Notes: a model not told the origin generated them from the sequence alone. A stretch of DNA of 64,000 bases from Sinimarinibacterium arenosum (GCF_005047655.1 NZ_SUKF01000009.1:203884-267883); one strand, 5' to 3'. Shown: positions 47,579-55,489, counted from the stretch's first letter. Translations and numbers: made by a program.

Positions 47579-47610
47579 GAACTCATAGCCCGCACCACAG
47601 GACAGCACCC

Positions 47611-48036
47611 ATGCCGCAGTTTTTCTACGATCCCGAGTCCAACGAAGTGGTTGACATCGCTCTGGACGGCGCGTCCGTCGGTGAGATGACCGGACTCGAC
47701 CTTGACGGACTCCGTACGTCCTATCGCGAGGTGCAGCTGCTGCCGGCGTCGGAAGTCCACGCTGCCATCGCGGCGCGCGACGTGACCACGCCGGCTCCGA
47801 CGACGCTACGCGAATTGGAAACGGCGCTGTGCGCGCTGCCGCCGAAGCACTGGTGCACGAAGGGCGGCATGTCGTTCCAGATGACCGAGCACTACCGAGG
47901 CCCGGTGACGTGCGTCTACGTGCGGTTGCCGGATGGATCCTGCTGGACGTGGCGCGACATCGCCGGCACCGCGCACGCGGCGCTGATCGCCAAGGCGACG
48001 GCAGCGGCTGGCGCGACCGCGACCGCGACCGCCTGA
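47611..48036 (+). CDS. Hypothetical protein, N-terminal module shared with 55490
   Basis: 141 residues. The first 60 residues (QFFYDPESNEVVDIALDGASVG...) match the start of the 55490 gene (QCFFDPSSNDVIDIVKARTKVG). The C-terminal part contains YVRLPDGSCWTWRDIAG and an Ala/Thr tail. Not recognised outside the window. Confidence 0.55.
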   Translation: MPQFFYDPESNEVVDIALDGASVGEMTGLDLDGLRTSYREVQLLPASEVHAAIAARDVTTPAPTTLRELETALCALPPKHWCTKGGMSFQMTEHYRGPVTCVYVRLPDGSCWTWRDIAGTAHAALIAKATAAAGATATATA

Positions 48037-48068
48037 ACATTCACGTCTGATTCCGACCAGGAGCCCCC

Positions 48069-48407
48069 ATGAACACCTTGAGCCCAACCTTCGCGCGGTC
48101 CGACTCCTTCCTGACGCTGGCGCGTACGTTCATTCTGAACCTTTGGCGGTTCCTGAACTCGCACCGCGCCATGGCGACCGGATGCGCCTGCGGCTGGTGC
48201 GGGGAGGCCTTGCGACGCGGGGAGCGGGTGGGCCGCTATCGCTGGGCGATGCCTGCGACGGACCGGGAACCCCCGGCGCACGGGGAGCAGCTGATCCACC
48301 TTGAGTGCTACCCGATGATGCGGGACCAGACTGCCGGGTCCCCGGCCACGTGGACGCCTCGCGGAGCGGTGCGGCTGTGGCGGCGCGACTTTGAACCGTC
48401 TGCCTGA
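48069..48407 (+). CDS. CxxC protein, module shared with 55490
   Basis: 112 residues. After a hydrophobic N-terminal stretch, CACGWCGEALRRGERV gives a CxxC-type metal site; HLECYPMM and TWTPRGAVRLWRR follow. The last 70 residues match the C-terminal half of the 55490 protein. It sits 32 bp after the 47611 gene without its own motif, so they are probably co-transcribed. Confidence 0.55.
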   Translation: MNTLSPTFARSDSFLTLARTFILNLWRFLNSHRAMATGCACGWCGEALRRGERVGRYRWAMPATDREPPAHGEQLIHLECYPMMRDQTAGSPATWTPRGAVRLWRRDFEPSA

Positions 48408-48424
48408 CTTTCTGGACGAGCGCG

Positions 48425-48449
48425 CGGGGCACATTCTTGCGTCTACGCA
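48425..48449 (+). promoter_or_regulatory. Element promoter motif, CGGGGCA-N12-TACGCA
   Basis: TTGCGTCTACGCA; 33 bp before ATG 48483. The second box is a weak match. Confidence 0.4.
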
Positions 48450-48482
48450 CGCACCACACCGACTTCTGTTCTGGAGCTTCCG

Positions 48483-48929
48483 ATGCCAACACGCTGGGTA
48501 TCCGCAGCCATCTCTCCTAGCTTCTTGATACTGGCGCTGCGAGCGCTGGAGGAGTTCGGCCGCAATCAGCCTGCAGACATGTCCAAGACTGAATGGGATC
48601 TGTTGAGATCGCCGTTTTCCGGCCACGATTTAGAGATTCGGAGAAAGATCGTCTATTTGATCGCGGCTGACTTTGATCGCCGCAACAACTTAACGCCGAC
48701 TGATGAGGTTCTCTACGAAAACGCGTTCTCCAGGTTTGAGTTGACCCACATAGACTCAGCACTCAGCGTGTACGGCAAAACTGCGCCACCTGAAATTGTC
48801 AATCATCCGAGGCAAGGCAAGCTGGATGAGTGGAAGGAGAACATCGCGCTATTCCGCGAAGATGTAGTGGCTTTGCGCCAGTGGCTAACGGGGCGCTTAA
48901 ATTCCAATGCCATGCGGTGCTTAGAATGA
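48483..48929 (+). CDS. Hypothetical protein of atypical composition
   Basis: 148 residues, helical (ILALRALEEFGRNQ, EIRRKIVYLIAADFDRRNN). The DNA is noticeably more AT-rich than its neighbours, with codons such as TTA and AGA otherwise rare here, which suggests recent acquisition. Not recognised. Confidence 0.6.
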   Translation: MPTRWVSAAISPSFLILALRALEEFGRNQPADMSKTEWDLLRSPFSGHDLEIRRKIVYLIAADFDRRNNLTPTDEVLYENAFSRFELTHIDSALSVYGKTAPPEIVNHPRQGKLDEWKENIALFREDVVALRQWLTGRLNSNAMRCLE

Positions 48930-49023
48930 TCGCCCTGGGCGCGGAGCGGCAGTCGAGAAAACGACATGACATTTCGCATCTTGAAAGTAGCAGCAGTGGC
49001 TCTACCCAAATCGGGGAAATGAC

Positions 49024-49398
49024 GTGACGACTGACATGCACAAATCCATCGGCGCTGCCATGCGCGAGTGCCGCAAATACGGGACCCGGACCGTCGAGCT
49101 TGTGGTGTTCCCAGAAGACCGCGAGCACCCCCGATTCCCACAGCAGCGTTTGCGGAACCGCTTGCGCCACTACGGATATCGCGGGGCCGCGCTGGATGCT
49201 GAGGTGGCAAGGATCATGGCCGGGCCGCAGGCGCCGGACGGGCTGAGATTCGGCCTGCACGACGTCTACCCGTATGGTTGGTACAAAGACCAGATGACGC
49301 GTGTCATGAAGCGCATCTTCTGTGGCTTCGGTGGCCCCCAAATGGTCGTGTTGGATGAAGCGTGGCGGCTTTGGGCGTCGGCTGATGGCAGTCAGTAG
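49024..49398 (+). CDS. Hypothetical protein
   Basis: 124 residues from GTG 49024 (ATG 49036 is an alternative). Basic helix-rich N-terminus (MHKSIGAAMRECRKYG) and VELVVFPEDREHPRF; CGFGGPQMVVLDEAWRLW at the end. The 94 bp before it hold no promoter motif. Not recognised. Confidence 0.5.
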   Translation: MTTDMHKSIGAAMRECRKYGTRTVELVVFPEDREHPRFPQQRLRNRLRHYGYRGAALDAEVARIMAGPQAPDGLRFGLHDVYPYGWYKDQMTRVMKRIFCGFGGPQMVVLDEAWRLWASADGSQ

Positions 49399-49602
49399 CC
49401 GCAAGGGCGGTATGCCGCGCGCGCCGTCGCCACCGGGACTCCCAGCCGCACGGCTTTTCGTCGTGATTGGTGCGCCTGGCTGCACAGGGTGAAGACTGCC
49501 GTACGAAGGTGACTGCGCGGAGCATCGAGCGGGTCGGGTCCGGAAGCGCTGCGCGTGGCGTTCAGATTGTCGATCCATCGGGCTGCATGCGGTGGTTGGG
49601 TG
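49399..49602. other. Gene-free segment
   Basis: No supported gene. A CTGCACAGGGTGAAGACT sequence (about 49479-49496) looks like a degenerate TAGGGTGAAG box without a matching upstream box, possibly a promoter relic. Confidence 0.35.
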
Positions 49603-49627
49603 CGGGGCGCTGCGCGGGGCGTAGGGT
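49603..49627 (+). promoter_or_regulatory. Element promoter motif, CGGGGCG-N12-TAGGGT
   Basis: 27 bp before ATG 49655; followed by GAAGCC as in other copies. Confidence 0.6.
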
Positions 49628-49654
49628 GAAGCCATTCACCCATGGAGCGCAGGC

Positions 49655-49996
49655 ATGACCTACACACCGCCGCTGTGTCCCGTCTCTGACGACTGGGCGG
49701 ACTACAGGAGCGAAACCTTCACGCCGTCGCCGCGTCAGGCGGTCATTCTCGGCGCGGTGCGTTCGGCGTTGGCGTCAGGTCTGCACTACGTGGCCCACCT
49801 GCGCGAGGCAGTGATCGCGTCGCTGCGGCTCGACGCTGACGGCGCCTATGACCGTGTCACGTTGTCGCACGAGGTCTACTACGCCCGCGAAGCAATCCGC
49901 GCGCAGAAGGCGTGGCGGCGTCACCGTGCAATGTCGCTTGCCATCACCGACCTGCGCCCGGATGCGGCCGCTGGTGGGGCGCGCCAGGCTGCGTAG
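49655..49996 (+). CDS. Short member of a three-gene paralogous family
   Basis: 113 residues. SPRQAVILGAVRSALASGLHYVAHLREAV, then HEVYYAREAIRAQKAWRRHR, parallels the first half of the proteins at 50025 and 58538 but lacks their C-terminal domain and clamp-like tail. Its stop TAG (49994-49996) is the start of the next TAGGGT box. Confidence 0.6.
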   Translation: MTYTPPLCPVSDDWADYRSETFTPSPRQAVILGAVRSALASGLHYVAHLREAVIASLRLDADGAYDRVTLSHEVYYAREAIRAQKAWRRHRAMSLAITDLRPDAAAGGARQAA

Positions 49997-49999
49997 GGT
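49975..49999 (+). promoter_or_regulatory. Element promoter motif, TGGGGCG-N12-TAGGGT
   Basis: Lies within the 3' end of the 49655 gene; TAG of the box is that gene's stop. 25 bp before ATG 50025. Confidence 0.6.
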
Positions 50000-50024
50000 G
50001 AAGGCTCAACCACGGAGATCTGTC

Positions 50025-50669
50025 ATGGCCTATGCACTGCCGACGAAGGACACCTACGCCGAATGGCACGGCTGCTCGCATCCCGACTACCGCCCGAACG
50101 CCCGCCAGTGGCTGGTCATCGACGCGGTGGCGCTGGCCCAGCAAACCGGCCTGCACTACACCGACGACGTGGTCGCCTGCGCTGCCAAGGCGCTTAACTT
50201 CGACCTTGCGCTGCAGACACGCGACTCGCACGTCGAGCACGGCGCGTTCGGGATGGAGGTCTACTACGCCTGCAACTATCTGAATGCGCAACGCAATCAC
50301 CGGCGTCTGGTCGAGAACCACGAGGAACTGAAACCTCAGGTGGGCGACCAGCTCGGGTCGCTGGTGTTCAACAACGATTTCAAACGCAACACCGGCTGCG
50401 TCATCACGGCGATTGATGCACTGAAGATCACGCTGCGGCTGCATCGCGGCAAACTGGCGTTCGAGACCACGACCGATGCGACCGGGATTCGCTATGCCAT
50501 CGACCGCGCCTATGAAAAGCGGCTGCGCCAGGAGGGGTGGCAGGACTTCATCGGCGCGCGTCGAGCACTGACGGCCAAAGCGACAAAGCTGGGGTGCAAA
50601 GTGATCCCGTCGACACCGGTTCCGCCTCCGGGCGCGACCGAAAAGCAGCGCGACCTGTTCTGCGGCTGA
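50025..50669 (+). CDS. Paralogous-family protein with C-terminal clamp-binding-like motif
   Basis: 214 residues from ATG 50025. Family landmarks: HPDYRPNARQWLVIDAVALA, EVYYACNYLNAQRNHRRL, GDQLGSLVFNNDFKRNTGCVITAIDAL, ATGIRYAIDRAYEKRLRQEGW. The last residues KQRDLFCG resemble the bacterial sliding-clamp-binding motif QL(S/D)LF. The paralogue at 58538 ends QLPLFAV. Function unknown; the tail suggests contact with the replication clamp. Confidence 0.6.
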   Translation: MAYALPTKDTYAEWHGCSHPDYRPNARQWLVIDAVALAQQTGLHYTDDVVACAAKALNFDLALQTRDSHVEHGAFGMEVYYACNYLNAQRNHRRLVENHEELKPQVGDQLGSLVFNNDFKRNTGCVITAIDALKITLRLHRGKLAFETTTDATGIRYAIDRAYEKRLRQEGWQDFIGARRALTAKATKLGCKVIPSTPVPPPGATEKQRDLFCG

Positions 50670-50672
50670 CGG

Positions 50673-50697
50673 CTGGCGGGGCGCGGCCGTCTATAGT
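50673..50697 (+). promoter_or_regulatory. Promoter candidate, CTGGCGG-N12-TATAGT
   Basis: GCCGTC precedes TATAGTGAT; 24 bp before ATG 50722. It overlaps an alternative CGGGGCG box. Confidence 0.5.
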
Positions 50698-50721
50698 GAT
50701 GCACCCCTGTAGGAGAGAAAC

Positions 50722-50901
50722 ATGACACCGCAGAACCTCGTGACGTTCTACCTGCTTGCGCTGACCGCAGTCGCGATCAAGCGACTCGCGTACGAAGACA
50801 GGGAAACAAGCGTTGTCCCAGAGATCCTCGCAGTCCTCCTCAAGTACGGGATTCTCGCCGGCCTGCTGCTCTGGGGCGGCTTCTACGACGCCAAACACTA
50901 G
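50722..50901 (+). CDS. Small membrane protein
   Basis: 59 residues, ATG 50722 to TAG 50901, with TAGGAGAG just upstream. Two hydrophobic segments (LVTFYLLALTAVAI and LLKYGILAGLLLWGGF) around a charged turn (KRLAYEDRETS). Own promoter. Function unknown. Confidence 0.5.
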   Translation: MTPQNLVTFYLLALTAVAIKRLAYEDRETSVVPEILAVLLKYGILAGLLLWGGFYDAKH

Positions 50902-51029
50902 GGTTGCCTGCAAACTGTTTCGGAGAGTTCTCATGCCTGCATCCCCCGCGCTTCGAACTTAACGGTGGGCGGCGTGACCATCGCGAGCGTCTATAGAGAT
51001 GACCCAGACCGCGAGCCCTGTTTGCACAA

Positions 51030-51054
51030 CGGGGCGCGCCACTGCGGGTACGGT
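51030..51054 (+). promoter_or_regulatory. Element promoter motif, CGGGGCG-N12-TACGGT
   Basis: 33 bp before ATG 51088. A further GCGTCTATAG box at 50987-50996 may be a second start point or relic. Confidence 0.55.
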
Positions 51055-51087
51055 GGGGTCTTCGGCAAACCGCCTCGGAGATATCAC

Positions 51088-51585
51088 ATGACCAGAGCAC
51101 TTGCGCGCATTGGATTGACCTTTCCCCATATCCGGAAGCCCTCCTACTGGGCGGCGGTCGCTGCCGGTTCAGCAATAACCGTTGGTATCTCCCTCCTGAT
51201 TTTCGGGCGGCTGAACCCCAGCGCGATTCTCATCGGCATTGCCGCCGGCGGCATCCTGGGCGCCGCGCAATTTCGCCCGCGACACAGCGCAGCGCGCTTG
51301 CGTCGCGCCGCCGCTGCAGCGCGCTCCGCGGCCGTGCGCGTTGAAACCGTCGCCGACCAACTTGAACGCGCTTCCGCACAGCTCCGCGCCCGTGCGCGGC
51401 AGGTGCGCCGCGAGAGCGACGCGTCGGCGGCGCTGGGGTGCATCGACGACATCACCAGTGCGCTGCAGTCCGCCGACGTCGCTCAGGCCGTCTGCGACGC
51501 CTTGGCCTTCCAGGGCCTGCGTCCCGATCCGACTGCCGTAACGCCCACGCATACGCCCTCACCCGGCGAAGCCTCCAATGTCTGA
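51088..51585 (+). CDS. Membrane protein with basic coiled region (paralogue of 42933)
   Basis: 165 residues. Two TM segments (YWAAVAAGSAITVGISLLIF and AILIGIAAGGILGAA), then RRAAAAARSAAVRVETVADQLERASAQLRARARQVRRESD and DITSALQSADVAQAVCDALAF. The same order occurs at 42933. It ends 8 bp into the Lar-like gene. Confidence 0.55.
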   Translation: MTRALARIGLTFPHIRKPSYWAAVAAGSAITVGISLLIFGRLNPSAILIGIAAGGILGAAQFRPRHSAARLRRAAAAARSAAVRVETVADQLERASAQLRARARQVRRESDASAALGCIDDITSALQSADVAQAVCDALAFQGLRPDPTAVTPTHTPSPGEASNV

Positions 51586-52012
51586 CACCGCCAGCACCCC
51601 GAAGAGCGATCCTGCGGTCCTTGCCGCTCTGAGCGCCAGCTTGGCGCCGTGTCCGTGGTGCGGTGCCGGCGAGACGCAGCTCGAAGAAAAAACCCATTGG
51701 ACCGGGATGCGCTCGGTGGTGCTCAGCGCCCGGGTGATGCACTGGTGCCCTCGTAAGGACGGACAGCCACAAAGTGTCATCCAGATTGCCGGGCGTGATG
51801 CAGCTACGGCTGCGGCAGCGTGGAACTCGCACACGGGGGCAATGGGGGCGCGGGCAGACGCCTCTGAAATCGACCGCCTCCGCGAAATGGTGACCGAGTT
51901 GTGGCACGCCTATGGTGGGGGCGCGCTGTCGCTGCGCGAGTGCCTTGGAATGTCCGAGGAGGACTATGCGCAGTGGGCCGTGCACGCACGGGCGAGAACT
52001 CCGCGCCGGTAA
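51578..52012 (+). CDS. Lar-like restriction-alleviation family protein
   Basis: 144 residues. LAPCPWCGAGETQLE gives the first CPxCG knuckle, HWCPRK the second (one Cys only), and DAATAAAAWNSHTG the aA..WN end typical of Lar proteins. Rac-prophage Lar (RalR region) modulates type I restriction. The C-terminal 60 residues are an extra helical part. Anti-restriction would fit a leading-region role. The second knuckle is incomplete. Confidence 0.6.
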   Translation: MSDTASTPKSDPAVLAALSASLAPCPWCGAGETQLEEKTHWTGMRSVVLSARVMHWCPRKDGQPQSVIQIAGRDAATAAAAWNSHTGAMGARADASEIDRLREMVTELWHAYGGGALSLRECLGMSEEDYAQWAVHARARTPRR

Positions 52013-52106
52013 CCGCAGTCGCTTTCTGCCGGTGCGTGCGCCGCAGAGATCGTCGCGGTCGCACTGCAGCGCGAGGGCGCGCGCACGGCAAGACTCCGAG
52101 CTGCAG

Positions 52107-52131
52107 CGGGCCGGTCCTGAAAGTGTAGGGT
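52107..52131 (+). promoter_or_regulatory. Element promoter motif, CGGGCCG-N12-TAGGGT
   Basis: 28 bp before ATG 52159. Confidence 0.55.
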
Positions 52132-52158
52132 CGAGTCAGAGCTTTCAGGGAGAAAGGC

Positions 52159-52500
52159 ATGGATCGGAAGGATGTAATCGCGCTTGCAAGCGCGGCAGGA
52201 TTTGGGAAATTGCTTACCGGCGATGGGCTCCCAACCATGTGGCACGGTGCAGATTTGGAAACGCTCGTTCGCTTTGCCGAACTCGTTGCTGATAAGGAGC
52301 GTGAAGCGTGCGCGCAATCGGCAGAGGGCTTCACCGAGCACCGCGACGACCGGCAATGGGTGCCAGGAAGTCTGTACGACACCTTGCGGCGAGAAACAGC
52401 GGCAGCCATTCGTAAGCGCTCTAACGCTTCGGCTCAAGCGCGCACCGCAGGTGCGTCGCGTGGAGCGCCTAGTGGTGCCCCGGACGACAGCCAAGGCTGA
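52159..52500 (+). CDS. Phage-type hypothetical protein
   Basis: 113 residues. MDRKDVIALASAAG, LVRFAELVADKEREACAQSAE and ETAAAIRKRS follow a pattern common in small phage and plasmid proteins of unknown role. The C-terminus runs through an attC-like sequence (see 52421) and is probably not conserved. Confidence 0.6.
   Translation: MDRKDVIALASAAGFGKLLTGDGLPTMWHGADLETLVRFAELVADKEREACAQSAEGFTEHRDDRQWVPGSLYDTLRRETAAAIRKRSNASAQARTAGASRGAPSGAPDDSQG
52421..52480 (+). other. Degenerate attC-like sequence
   Basis: CTAAC-N8-TCAAGCGCGCACC (52421-52445) has the same left half as the attC-like site at 61450. An inner GCGCACC/GGTGCG stem is present, but the right end shows GTGGTGC rather than GTTRRRY. It is probably a decayed site. 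Confidence 0.3.
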
Positions 52501-52535
52501 CCGGCGGTGCCGAACAACAGATGGAGCCGTAATTC

Positions 52536-52985
52536 ATGCTTACTGACGAACAGAAGGCCCAAAACTACCGACTGAGCAGGATCGCCGAGCAGACCGCGAA
52601 GGCTGTTCTGAAGTCTGGCGATCGCGTGGGCGTGACAAAGTGCCCCGGCACGAAACGAGTGATCACGTTCTCGCATTTCGCGGGCCACTGGATCGTCTCA
52701 AAATCCGGGATCGCCGACTACAGCCCTCGCAGCGTGTATTCGGTCAACGGTATGCCAGTGGATTTCACCAGGCAGAGCGGCGCTCCGGCCACTGGGGGCC
52801 ACGACGACCCGCTTGACGTCTGCACGTGGACCGAAGGGGACGATCCTTGCGATTTCTGCCCGCGCTGCACCAGTGCCCTGCACATGTGCGGCCTACTGCG
52901 AGCCAGGCTGGCACAGGGAAGCCCTCGCGCGCAGGTTGGCGGATCGCGGACAGAGGAACCGTCGGACATGGGGCCGCCTTTTTGA
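52536..52985 (+). CDS. Hypothetical protein with Cys cluster
   Basis: 149 residues. N-terminal helix, then GDRVGVTKCPGTKRVITFSHF, AGHWIVSKSG, and a Cys-rich CDFCPRCTSALHMC segment that may bind zinc. The C-terminal 35 residues look random. No promoter motif directly upstream. Confidence 0.5.
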   Translation: MLTDEQKAQNYRLSRIAEQTAKAVLKSGDRVGVTKCPGTKRVITFSHFAGHWIVSKSGIADYSPRSVYSVNGMPVDFTRQSGAPATGGHDDPLDVCTWTEGDDPCDFCPRCTSALHMCGLLRARLAQGSPRAQVGGSRTEEPSDMGPPF

Positions 52986-53003
52986 CGAGTCGGAGGCTGA
53001 TCG

Positions 53004-53293
53004 GTGGACAACGAACCGACCGAAGTATGGGCTATTGCAGTGCTCGCCCCGAAACAGAAGAACGCAGCCGATATGCACTGCTTCGGGGACTGCGGAAAGA
53101 TAAGCATGGCCGGCGCAATCAGCGACCCCGTCACGGGGGCCTGTTCGTGTGCTGTGAGGCGACGTGCCCATTTGAGGACCAAACAGTGCGGAACTATGGC
53201 AGCACAACGAGTTTCGGCAAGGCACACACCGTGCATTTGCGTTTGCTACGTGAAGAACCCAACGACGAGGGTCACGCCAACACAACCCGATAG
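53004..53293 (+). pseudogene. Frameshifted paralogue of the 63545 gene
   Basis: GTG 53004 opens WAIAVLAPKQKNAADMHCFGDCGKISM, close to WGVAVMAPKQKNAADKHCFGDCGKISM at 63545. At about 53134-53140 the intact gene has ACGGGCGGCCTG and this copy ACGGGGGCCTG: one base is missing. The match then continues in the next frame (GLFVCCEATCPFEDQTVRNYG, HTVHLRLLREEPN) to TAG 53293. It is therefore a one-base frameshift mutant. Confidence 0.8.
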
Positions 53294-53551
53294 GCGGAAG
53301 CGGAAACCGTCAACTGTAGGCGACTGCCCGCCAAAGAGGAGTTTGCACATGCAACTGGACATCAAAGACCGCGCAGGCTGCATAACGATAGCCTAGATGC
53401 GAGAGCACTGGCGGGCGATCTGGAAGGCGCTCCAGACGCCGGGGCGGGGGGCGTTCTCACGCCTCCCGGGCCGAGCGCCAAAAGCTAGAGCAGCCCCGTT
53501 GCGGTCCGGGCGCCTCGCGGGGCGCGCCTGGCTCTGTAGTGTCTCATCTGA
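53294..53551. other. Mostly gene-free segment before the TA pair
   Basis: Contains a 15-codon frame with a good ribosome site (ATG 53349, MQLDIKDRAGCITIA) that I cannot call a gene, and a GGGGGCGT/ACGCCTCCC hairpin (about 53447-53467) that could end upstream transcription. Confidence 0.35.
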
Positions 53552-53570
53552 TATAGTCTATCTCGGATAG
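53552..53570 (+). promoter_or_regulatory. Promoter and operator of the Xre/RES toxin-antitoxin
   Basis: TATAGT (53552-53557) as -10 next to the perfect inverted repeat CTATC-TCG-GATAG (53558-53570), a likely autoregulatory operator. This promoter does not belong to the CGGGGCG class. Confidence 0.5.
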
Positions 53571-53587
53571 GACAGATGGAGCATTTC

Positions 53588-54013
53588 ATGGCTTCGCCCG
53601 CACAACGTGGCACCCCGACTGGCGGAAACACAGCGCTGCGTGAAACCGATGTCGGGTTCAGGGCGGCGCTGAACATTGCGTCCCAGTGGGGACTTACGGA
53701 CGATCAGCTGTCCGTTTTGCTCGGTGGCGTTGGGCGCTCGACAGTCGCGCGCTGGAAGAGCCAGCTTGCGCACAACGGCGCGATTCAAGCTGCTTTCGGG
53801 CCGGACACGCTGGACCGCGTGAGCTACCTGCTGGGCATCTTCAAGGCGCTGCGCATTCTGTTCCCGGACAAAGCTCAGGCGGATGCGTGGGTGAAGAAGC
53901 CCAACACCGGCCCCGGCTTCGATGGGCGCAGTGCGCTGCAGCGCATGCTTGACGGGCGGATGGATGATCTGCGCTACGTGCGGGTCTATCTCGACGGCTG
54001 GCGCGGCTGGTGA
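53588..54013 (+). CDS. Xre/MbcA/ParS-type antitoxin (DUF2384)
   Basis: 141 residues from ATG 53588, with GGAG six bases upstream (ATG 53576 is an alternative). An HTH-like LTDDQLSVLLGGVGRSTVARWK is followed by LDRVSYLLGIFKALRILFP and the DUF2384 end SALQRMLDGRMDDLRYVRVYLD. It neutralises the RES toxin and represses its own promoter. It overlaps the toxin gene by 4 bp. Confidence 0.8.
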   Translation: MASPAQRGTPTGGNTALRETDVGFRAALNIASQWGLTDDQLSVLLGGVGRSTVARWKSQLAHNGAIQAAFGPDTLDRVSYLLGIFKALRILFPDKAQADAWVKKPNTGPGFDGRSALQRMLDGRMDDLRYVRVYLDGWRGW

Positions 54014-54699
54014 GCGCCATGCGTGTCATCGCCCCGCCGTTTGCCACGGCCTACCGGATCATCCCGTCACGGTTCCCCCCGGTCGGCGTATTCGATGACC
54101 TCGCGTCGGCGGCTGAACTTGAACTGCTGTTCATGATCGAGGCGCGGACCAACGAGCGACTGCGCGAGGATATCGGCGCGTTGTCGCTTGTTGACCCCGA
54201 GGATTGGCTTACGGGTCCGGGCGCGACCGCGATCATGGCGGCCTTTACGCACCCGGCGCCGGGCGGCTCCCGCTTCTCGGACGGCAGCTACGGGGTGTAC
54301 TACTGCGCCGACAGCTCTGAGGTCGCGATTCGTGAAACTGCGTACCACCGGGCGCGCTTCCTGCGCACCACCGGCGAGGGAGTGACACGCATCGAGATGC
54401 GCCAGTACGCGGGCACGCTGGCCAAGCCGTTGCACGATGGGCGCGGCCGGCGGCTCGAACCCGGCGCACTCGCGCCCGATGACTACAGCGCGAGCCAGCG
54501 CATTGGTGCGTCGCTCCGGGCGCAGCGGTCATGGGGGCTGGTCTACCCGTCCGTGCGCATGCCGGGCGGACTCTGCGCGGCGCTGCTGCGGCCTCCGGCG
54601 ATTACCGGGGTGATTCAGTCGGCTAGCTTTCAGTACGTGTTCGACGGCGAGTCCGTGACCGAGGTCTATCCGGTCGGTGATGCGATCCGGCTCGGCTGA
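54010..54699 (+). CDS. RES-domain toxin
   Basis: 229 residues from GTG 54010 (ATG 54019 also possible). RES core: TAYRIIPSRFPP, GGSRFSDGSYGVYYCADSSEVAIRETAYH with the conserved Arg, Tyr and Glu, LVYPSVR and CAALLRPP. RES toxins (MbcT, RESx) degrade NAD+. Type II pair with the gene before it; it may hold the element in the population or act against phages. Confidence 0.82.
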   Translation: MSAMRVIAPPFATAYRIIPSRFPPVGVFDDLASAAELELLFMIEARTNERLREDIGALSLVDPEDWLTGPGATAIMAAFTHPAPGGSRFSDGSYGVYYCADSSEVAIRETAYHRARFLRTTGEGVTRIEMRQYAGTLAKPLHDGRGRRLEPGALAPDDYSASQRIGASLRAQRSWGLVYPSVRMPGGLCAALLRPPAITGVIQSASFQYVFDGESVTEVYPVGDAIRLG

Positions 54700-54710
54700 G
54701 CGGAGTCGGG

Positions 54711-54735
54711 CGGGGCGGGAATCGCCGCATAGGGT
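54711..54735 (+). promoter_or_regulatory. Element promoter motif, CGGGGCG-N12-TAGGGT
   Basis: Followed by GAAGCC; 31 bp before ATG 54766. Confidence 0.6.
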
Positions 54736-54765
54736 GAAGCCATCCCGCACACACCGGATGCCGTA

Positions 54766-55116
54766 ATGCCCGCCCCAGAGAAGCTGTCCGCCTTCGTGAC
54801 CTCTTGCGTTGGCTGCACCACCGCAGCGTCGCTTGAGGCGCTGGAGGAGTGCATCGCCATAGGCCGTGACATCGGCTATCGCACCTTCGCGCGCAAAGTC
54901 GGCGCGGCCGCGATCGCGGAGCTTCACGAACGGCTTGGGTATGCCCGCTGCGGGCTCACGCTGCGCAACGACCCCTACGTGAGTTTCACCCTGTCGACGT
55001 TCGGTGGGGTGCGCTGCGCGGTGCTGATCTGGTCTGCGACGGAGTTTGTCTATGTCGCCCCGCGTGACATGGACCGCGTGTGGCCTCTGCTCGGTGCCGA
55101 CGAGCTTGCCGCGTGA
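54766..55116 (+). CDS. Hypothetical protein
   Basis: 116 residues. LEALEECIAIGRDIGYRTFARKVGAAAIAELHERLGY, then TLSTFGGVRCAVLIWSATEFVYV. Helical first half, beta second half. Overlaps the next gene at GTGA. Not recognised. Confidence 0.55.
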   Translation: MPAPEKLSAFVTSCVGCTTAASLEALEECIAIGRDIGYRTFARKVGAAAIAELHERLGYARCGLTLRNDPYVSFTLSTFGGVRCAVLIWSATEFVYVAPRDMDRVWPLLGADELAA

Positions 55117-55427
55117 AGGCCATCCACTACCACGTCACCCCCAGTGCCCAACTCCCCAGCATCCGGACGCACGGGCTGCTGCCTTCAATCGGCGCGCGCT
55201 CGCGGGCCGCGCGCGAAAGCCAGGCGTCCGTGTTCCTGTTCTCCGACCCGGACGCCGTCGAGGATGCCCTTATGGGTTGGCTTGGCGATGAGTTCCCGGA
55301 CGAGCCGTTGACCTTGCTCGTGCTCGATGTCAGTGGCCTGCCGCTCGACACCTCGTTGCACTCCTTCGAGTCGCGATGCGATAGCGTGATCCCCGCGTGC
55401 CGGATTCTGAGCGCGCGAGACATCTGA
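55113..55427 (+). CDS. ADP-ribosyltransferase-fold-like protein
   Basis: 104 residues from GTG 55113. AIHYHVTPSAQLPSIRTHGLLPS at the start looks like the first strand and loop of KptA/DarT-type ADP-ribosyltransferase folds, where an HxT motif binds NAD+; SVFLFSDPDAVEDAL follows. No catalytic Glu can be named. Small proteins of this kind occur in phages. Coupled to the 54766 gene. Confidence 0.45.
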   Translation: MKAIHYHVTPSAQLPSIRTHGLLPSIGARSRAARESQASVFLFSDPDAVEDALMGWLGDEFPDEPLTLLVLDVSGLPLDTSLHSFESRCDSVIPACRILSARDI

Positions 55428-55430
55428 GTG

Positions 55431-55456
55431 CGGGCCGCGCTGGGCCTACATAAGGT
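55431..55456 (+). promoter_or_regulatory. Element promoter motif, CGGGCCG-N13-TAAGGT
   Basis: 33 bp before ATG 55490. Bases 55396-55440 are repeated at 55949-55993. Confidence 0.5.
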
Positions 55457-55489
55457 CAGGTCTTCACCTCAAGTTGCAGGGCTGCCGTC

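Noticed and set aside
48885..48930. attC-like GGCTAACGGGGCGC at the end of the AT-rich gene
   Set aside because: No right-hand GTT core or paired arms were found downstream.
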